Source: CAZXYF01 sp964644705 (GTDB taxonomy: Bacteria > Planctomycetota > Brocadiia > SM23-32). From it: DNA of 11,291 nucleotides. A program made the translations under genes and the position numbers. Location of the stretch: NCBI GenBank assembly GCA_964644705.1, contig CAZXYF010000099.1, positions 1 to 11,291 of the forward strand, in the 5' to 3' direction. The notes under the pieces are model-generated. The model did not search any database and had not been told where the DNA came from. It was given only the letters and a program-made list of their open reading frames with translations. Below, one piece after another: positions 8,108 through 11,291 of the stretch (the stretch's first letter is position 1; each line of letters starts with the position of its first letter).

Positions 8108-9121
8108 TTACCGTGTTTGCTGTCGAGTGTAATACACTGATTCGATCGTTTCGATGATGTTCTGAATTTCGTTTCGTTTCAGATAGAAATAGGCCACCAG
8201 AATCGAGGGACCATCCAGTAGCGTATGGTAGATGCGGTCTGCAATCTTGACCGTTCTGGCCCATGTTGCGTTTTCCAGTTCGACCAGGTCCTCCGCCGTC
8301 TCCTCCTCAACCCAGGATACATGTGCTCTGATTGTATCGGGTGCGGGTGATTCAAACAGTTCTTCGAGAGTGGATTGAGCAAGGCGATTTTGACGTTTTT
8401 CAGATTCCTGAGGGGGCGAAGGCGGCAAAAACGGCTGCAGGGTGTCCCACTGGATGTGGTAGGAGCGGCCCGCCCGGAGTGTTGTGAGAAGTCTTGCTGA
8501 ATTCAGTTCGAACAGGATCGGGGGCGAACATTCCTGACGGGCCTGACCCGACAGTTCTCCGAGTTGATCCAGAATCAGGGACCACCATTCCCTTTCCAGG
8601 GCCATTTCGGTGAATGCGGTGGTCTCCTCGGACCTGTAGAGATCCAGGGTATCAAAAGCGGTCCGGGTCAGGTCCGACGGTAGCTGGCTGAGAAAATCCT
8701 CCAGGTTTCGCGCCTGCAGAAGATTGCGGGCGGAGATGTCGATACGCTCCGGGAGGTCGGGCACAAAACTCTCCGGATCCAGTTCTTCACGCCCCCCGGC
8801 GAAAAGTCGCATGAGCACGAGGATGTTGTCGAGCTGGAACCGTCGCACGAGCGCCGTATAGAACGACGACAGGTCGGGCGAAAGGAGGTGGAGGATAGAA
8901 CACAGGTCCGCGATTCGATCTTTGCGCACCTGGCGCTGCAGAGCGACCCGTCCGGTCCCTTTCCGGCGTGGGTAGAGGTCATTCCAGAGCTCTTTGACCG
9001 AAGTGCAGTGGGCCAGTTCCTCCAGCCGGCCCCCCTCATACAGTCGCCGCCGTCGTCCCCGCAGTTTTGCCTGGAGGAACTCGGTGGGAACGCTGCTCTG
9101 AGGTCTGGTCGTAGGAGCCAC
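8108..9121 (-). CDS. atpC: V-type ATP synthase subunit C (d-type rotor socket)
   Basis: This 337-residue, soluble, mostly helical protein matches the V-ATPase C/AC39 (d) family. In the enzyme it is the funnel that joins the central D/F shaft to the membrane K ring. Family-like features are the basic helical N-terminus (FLQAKLRGRRRRLYEG), a middle segment LDNILVLMRLFAGG, and the C-terminal signature ILVAYFYLKRNEIQNI followed by a short tail. Length fits the family (about 320-350). The start is a GTG with GGAG 9 nt upstream. It follows the methyltransferase after 25 nt and precedes subunit I by 21 nt. The family is divergent, so the call rests on the C-terminal motif, length and operon context together. 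Confidence 0.88.
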   Translation of the reverse strand: MAPTTRPQSSVPTEFLQAKLRGRRRRLYEGGRLEELAHCTSVKELWNDLYPRRKGTGRVALQRQVRKDRIADLCSILHLLSPDLSSFYTALVRRFQLDNILVLMRLFAGGREELDPESFVPDLPERIDISARNLLQARNLEDFLSQLPSDLTRTAFDTLDLYRSEETTAFTEMALEREWWSLILDQLGELSGQARQECSPPILFELNSARLLTTLRAGRSYHIQWDTLQPFLPPSPPQESEKRQNRLAQSTLEELFESPAPDTIRAHVSWVEEETAEDLVELENATWARTVKIADRIYHTLLDGPSILVAYFYLKRNEIQNIIETIESVYYTRQQTR

Positions 9122-9146
9122 TGGCTATATCTCCGCTGTCCTGGTG

Positions 9147-10007
9147 TTAGAAAAGGACGCTCTGTCCCTCCGGCGCCGTAAACCCCACACACTGGGGAGA
9201 GGCAGAACGAAGTCGATCGGCCATCACTTCCACCGCCTCAGGATTTTTGTCGATCAGAATGAACTCCCGCTCATTGTTGGCGGCCGCCTCGCCCAGCGTT
9301 CCACTGCCCGCGAAAAAATCAAGCAGGACATCGCCGGGTTCGGAGTGTACTTTCACAAGTCGTTCAACCACGCCCAGCGGCTTCTGTGTGGGATAGCCGG
9401 TCCGTTCACTGCCGTTGGTCGGGACGATTGTATGCCACCAGACGTCGGTGGGGGTTTTACCCCTTTTCGCTTTTTCCTCGCTCACCAGGCCAGGTGCCAT
9501 GTACGGGATGCGATCCATCTCTTCGTAGTTGAAGGTATAATTGTCGGGGTCAGCCACATACCAGAGAATATTATCGTGTTTGGTTGACCACTTACTTTTT
9601 GAGCGTGCGCCGAAATCGTATGCCCAGATGATTTCGTTCATGAAACATTCCCGCCCGAACACAGCATCCAGCAGGACGCGGCAGTAATGGACCTCCCGGT
9701 AATCGATGTGGAGGAAAAAAGCGCCGTCGTTTTTGAGCACGCGTCGGGCCTCGATGAGCCGGGGTTCCAGAAAACCCATAAAATCATCGAACTGGTCCTC
9801 AAATGCTTTGCTGCCGAGGTCGATGGTCCGGTAGCGCTGCCCGCCAAAACCCGTCCGGTCGCCGTCCTCATCCTGCACGGTTTTCAGTTGTTTGCGTTCC
9901 TGGGTGCGGCCGGTGTTGAATGGAGGATCGATATAGATCAGGTCAACGGAATCGTCCTCCATATCCGGCAGCACATCCATATTGTCGCCGAGGATTATGC
10001 GGTTCAT
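9147..10007 (-). CDS. Beta-class DNA adenine-N6 methyltransferase (solitary)
   Basis: This 286-residue protein is a site-specific DNA methyltransferase that transfers a methyl group from S-adenosylmethionine. The catalytic motif IV is DPPF (27-30, followed by NTG). A variable central region, probably target recognition, follows. Motif X is seen in GYPTQKP (204-210) and the SAM-binding motif I is FAGSGT (232-237). The order IV, then recognition region, then X and I marks the beta class; DPPF rather than SPPY indicates N6-adenine as the target base. The ATG overlaps the stop of subunit H (ATGA), and only 25 nt separate its stop from the start of subunit C, so it belongs to the ATPase transcript. 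No restriction endonuclease is present in the window. All key motifs look intact, so an active enzyme is expected; its recognition sequence cannot be read from the protein. Confidence 0.92.
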   Translation of the reverse strand: MNRIILGDNMDVLPDMEDDSVDLIYIDPPFNTGRTQERKQLKTVQDEDGDRTGFGGQRYRTIDLGSKAFEDQFDDFMGFLEPRLIEARRVLKNDGAFFLHIDYREVHYCRVLLDAVFGRECFMNEIIWAYDFGARSKSKWSTKHDNILWYVADPDNYTFNYEEMDRIPYMAPGLVSEEKAKRGKTPTDVWWHTIVPTNGSERTGYPTQKPLGVVERLVKVHSEPGDVLLDFFAGSGTLGEAAANNEREFILIDKNPEAVEVMADRLRSASPQCVGFTAPEGQSVLF

Positions 10008-10345
10008 TGCGCATTGTCACCCGCTTGCGGAAAGTCATTCCACGCCACAGCGTCGGTTATCAGCCGGGCACCAGCTTCGAGCTTATCATCGTCGATTTGA
10101 GTCGGATCGGGTGTGTTGTTTCTGACCTCTTCCAGCCTGTCTTCACGTTGCTGCTGGGCCTGTTCCTTTTTCTCCTGGAGTATCTGCTGACTTTCTTCGC
10201 GTGCCCGCTCGGTCTCCTTCTCCCGTATATCGTCGGCCTTTTGCCGGGCCTCATCCACGATTTCTTCCGCTTTCTCCTCGGCCTCCTCGACCATGTTTCG
10301 GGCTTTTTTCTCGACGTCGAGAAGTTCCTGGATGGAATCACTCAC
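10004..10345 (-). CDS. atpH: V-type ATP synthase subunit H (G-like peripheral stalk)
   Basis: With the GTG start at 10345 this is a 113-residue, highly charged, helical protein. The sequence from about residue 3 to 80 (SIQELLDVEKKARNMVEEAEEK and onward) is a continuous coiled coil with Ala/Glu/Lys/Gln-rich heptads, the pattern of AhaH / V-type subunit G. It ends in an acidic tail of about 30 residues. The family pairs with subunit E to build the peripheral stalks that stop the A3B3 head turning with the rotor. It overlaps the EIIA gene upstream by 8 nt and the methyltransferase downstream by 4 nt (ATGA), so translation is probably coupled on both sides. Coiled-coil sequences are not very specific; the identity rests on size, composition and the operon, where it is the only candidate for this subunit. 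Confidence 0.82.
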   Translation of the reverse strand: MSDSIQELLDVEKKARNMVEEAEEKAEEIVDEARQKADDIREKETERAREESQQILQEKKEQAQQQREDRLEEVRNNTPDPTQIDDDKLEAGARLITDAVAWNDFPQAGDNAQ

Positions 10346-10799
10346 GATCCTGGGCCTCCGCAATAATGGTGATGACATCTTCGGGATCATCAGCGGCAAG
10401 AAGCTGGTCGTACACGGTGGGGATCTGCACGATGGAGCCGATATCGGCCAGGGCTTCGATGGTAGTGCTGGGCTGGTCGGGCGAACCCATCAGCAGGAAC
10501 ACGATATACACGGGCTCATCGTCCACCGCCTCAAACTCAATGCCGTCGGGGGAGATGCCCACCGCAAGAACGGCCCCATCGATTTCCGGATGCCGCGCAT
10601 GGGGGATGGCCACGCCGCCACCGATGCCGGTCGAACCCTTCTGCTCGCGTTCATACAGCGCATCCAGCACCCCGGACCGGTCGTCGATCTGGCCATCCCT
10701 GACCAGCAACTCGACCAGTTCGGCAATGACTTCGTCCCGCGTGAAACTTTCCACCGGGACTTTGACAACATTTGGATTGAGCAATCTTGCCAGATTCAT
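10338..10799 (-). CDS. PTS EIIA-domain protein (fructose/mannitol/Ntr type)
   Basis: This 153-residue protein is a free-standing PTS_EIIA type-2 domain, the fold of PtsN (EIIA-Ntr) and EIIA-Fru/Mtl. The phospho-accepting His is H67 in the motif GGGVAIPHAR (61-69 region), preceded by the family signature REQKGSTGIG with R51. The position where the family has a second supporting His (in HLxxL) appears to be Thr113 here (TTIEAL). No EIIB or EIIC transport domain is present, so a regulatory role like that of PtsN is likelier than sugar uptake. The start ATG has GGTGGA 6 nt upstream. It is the first gene of the operon and overlaps the next gene by 8 nt (GTGAGTGA). Known PtsN proteins control K+ transport and other cytoplasmic targets in Proteobacteria; a link to the V-ATPase here is inferred from the operon. 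Confidence 0.88.
   Translation of the reverse strand: MNLARLLNPNVVKVPVESFTRDEVIAELVELLVRDGQIDDRSGVLDALYEREQKGSTGIGGGVAIPHARHPEIDGAVLAVGISPDGIEFEAVDDEPVYIVFLLMGSPDQPSTTIEALADIGSIVQIPTVYDQLLAADDPEDVITIIAEAQDRE
10355..10359 (-). promoter_or_regulatory. Ribosome binding site fixing the GTG start of subunit H
   Basis: GGAGG lies 9 nt upstream of a GTG at 10345. It is what favours that GTG over in-frame starts further upstream (10399), which would bury more of the gene inside the EIIA gene and add an unlikely proline/arginine-rich N-terminus. Confidence 0.7.
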
Positions 10800-11106
10800 A
10801 TCAATTCCACCAGTTTGAGCAAGAACATACAGAAATCATCGGGATGATGTGTGCTGATTTCATGGTAATGGTTGACCTGGGATATCCTGCTTATCGGTTG
10901 TCCGGCTGTAGCTGCGTTGTCACTGTCGGTCTCGACTCGACCAATTGCGGGGTGCCGCAGTTTTTGTGGCCCGACCGTTACGCCCGCCGGTCAGGGTGGT
11001 AGTGTGCGGTTATCGGGGACGATAACTTATGAGTTGGTTCCCGCTGTGTTCAACCGAACTGGACGGGATCCCCTTGCACACAGGTTAAGAAGGAGTTGGC
11101 AGCATA
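10800..11106 (-). promoter_or_regulatory. Long structured 5' leader of the operon
   Basis: About 300 nt lie between the predicted transcription start and the first ATG, with no recognisable gene. By eye several hairpins can form. One has a 7-bp stem GTTATCG/CGATAAC with a 4-nt loop (11009-11026). Another has an 8-bp stem with one bulge (11032-11060). A third has a 5-bp stem GACCG/CGGTC with a 10-nt loop (10973-10992). A very short frame of six codons starts at 11105, almost at the predicted transcript end, and a 20-codon frame ends 1 nt before the first gene. I recognise no known riboswitch or attenuator, so the regulatory role is inferred. Confidence 0.35.
11009..11026 (-). repeat. Perfect inverted repeat in the operon leader
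   Basis: The arms GTTATCG and CGATAAC are perfect reverse complements separated by 4 nt. In the transcript this makes a compact 7-bp hairpin about 80 nt after the predicted start. In DNA it could equally be an operator for a dimeric regulator. No T-run follows, so it is not an intrinsic terminator. Confidence 0.45.
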
Positions 11107-11113
11107 AATTTGG

Positions 11114-11143
11114 AGTATAGGCCAATACTTCCCCGTAAGTCAA
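11114..11143 (-). promoter_or_regulatory. Sigma70-type promoter of the V-ATPase operon
   Basis: Read on the minus strand, a -35 hexamer TTGACT (11138-11143) is followed by an 18-nt spacer and a -10 hexamer TATACT (11114-11119). Each hexamer differs from consensus at one base. Transcription would start near 11107 and leave a leader of about 308 nt before the first gene. It is the best promoter-like match I found upstream of the operon and it points the right way. Being a promoter is inferred from consensus similarity and position only. Confidence 0.65.
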
Positions 11144-11291
11144 CCCGTGCAAAAGGGGGGATATTTGCGGGGCGTGCCTTTTCCGGTTGCCACTGGAGAA
11201 GAACCCCGCGGGTGATGGCGGATCTAAACGGGCTGAATGGAGTTCGTTCCGGTTTTATTTCCTTGAGCCCCATGGGGGCGGATTCATACTA

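Noticed and set aside
9147..10007. Complete restriction-modification system
   Set aside because: The neighbours on both sides are ATPase subunits and no nuclease or specificity gene is present in the window.
10787..11002. A 71-codon plus-strand frame in the leader region
   Set aside because: No SD and no family resemblance, and it overlaps the EIIA start and leader hairpins.
11085..11273. A 62-codon minus-strand frame upstream of the operon
   Set aside because: It runs across the predicted promoter, lacks a convincing SD and has no recognisable domain.
11258..11275. GC-rich palindrome around CCCCATGGGG as a possible terminator
   Set aside because: The loop is only about 3 nt and no T-run follows on either strand.
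1..11291. tRNA, rRNA, CRISPR array or insertion sequence
   Set aside because: No spaced repeats, no transposase and no tRNA-like cloverleaf were seen; nearly all of the window is accounted for by the operon.

Overview
The window is almost entirely one long minus-strand operon, transcribed from about position 11107 down to 143. It encodes a complete bacterial V/A-type (rotary) ATPase. All nine core subunits are recognisable: H/G-like stalk, C (d), I (a), K (c), F, E, A, B and D. Three other genes are co-transcribed: a PTS EIIA-domain protein at the 5' end, a DNA adenine methyltransferase inserted between subunits H and C, and a UspA-family protein at the 3' end. Junctions are tight, either 4-17 nt overlaps or gaps of 21-82 nt, and almost every gene has a Shine-Dalgarno sequence.

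The source is a bacterium: there are SD sequences, a good sigma70-type promoter, PTS and Usp proteins, and a Thermus-like K subunit with a signal peptide. By eye the DNA is moderately G+C-rich, and many proteins have acidic stretches and tails (E, D, K linker, H). That would suit a moderately halophilic or haloalkaliphilic organism, but this is inference and I cannot name a phylum.

Layout from high to low coordinates. 11291-10800: non-coding, with a promoter (-35 TTGACT, 18-nt spacer, -10 TATACT) and a leader of about 300 nt holding several predicted hairpins. 10799-10338: EIIA protein. 10345-10004: subunit H. 10007-9147: methyltransferase. 9121-8108: subunit C. 8086-6071: subunit I. 6013-5627: subunit K. 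5544-5233: subunit F. 5166-4480: subunit E. 4487-2706: subunit A. 2709-1312: subunit B. 1262-597: subunit D. 604-143: UspA-family protein. 142-1: non-coding, with one weak hairpin.

Function: A and B form the A3B3 head that hydrolyses or makes ATP. D and F form the rotor shaft, C is the socket onto the K ring, I is the membrane stator with the ion half-channels, and E with H forms the peripheral stalks. K lacks the usual Na+ ligands next to its carboxylate, so H+ coupling is more likely. The most unusual aspects are the solitary methyltransferase embedded in the operon and the bracketing of the pump by two signalling-type proteins (EIIA and Usp), which suggests the pump is tied to metabolic or stress signalling.
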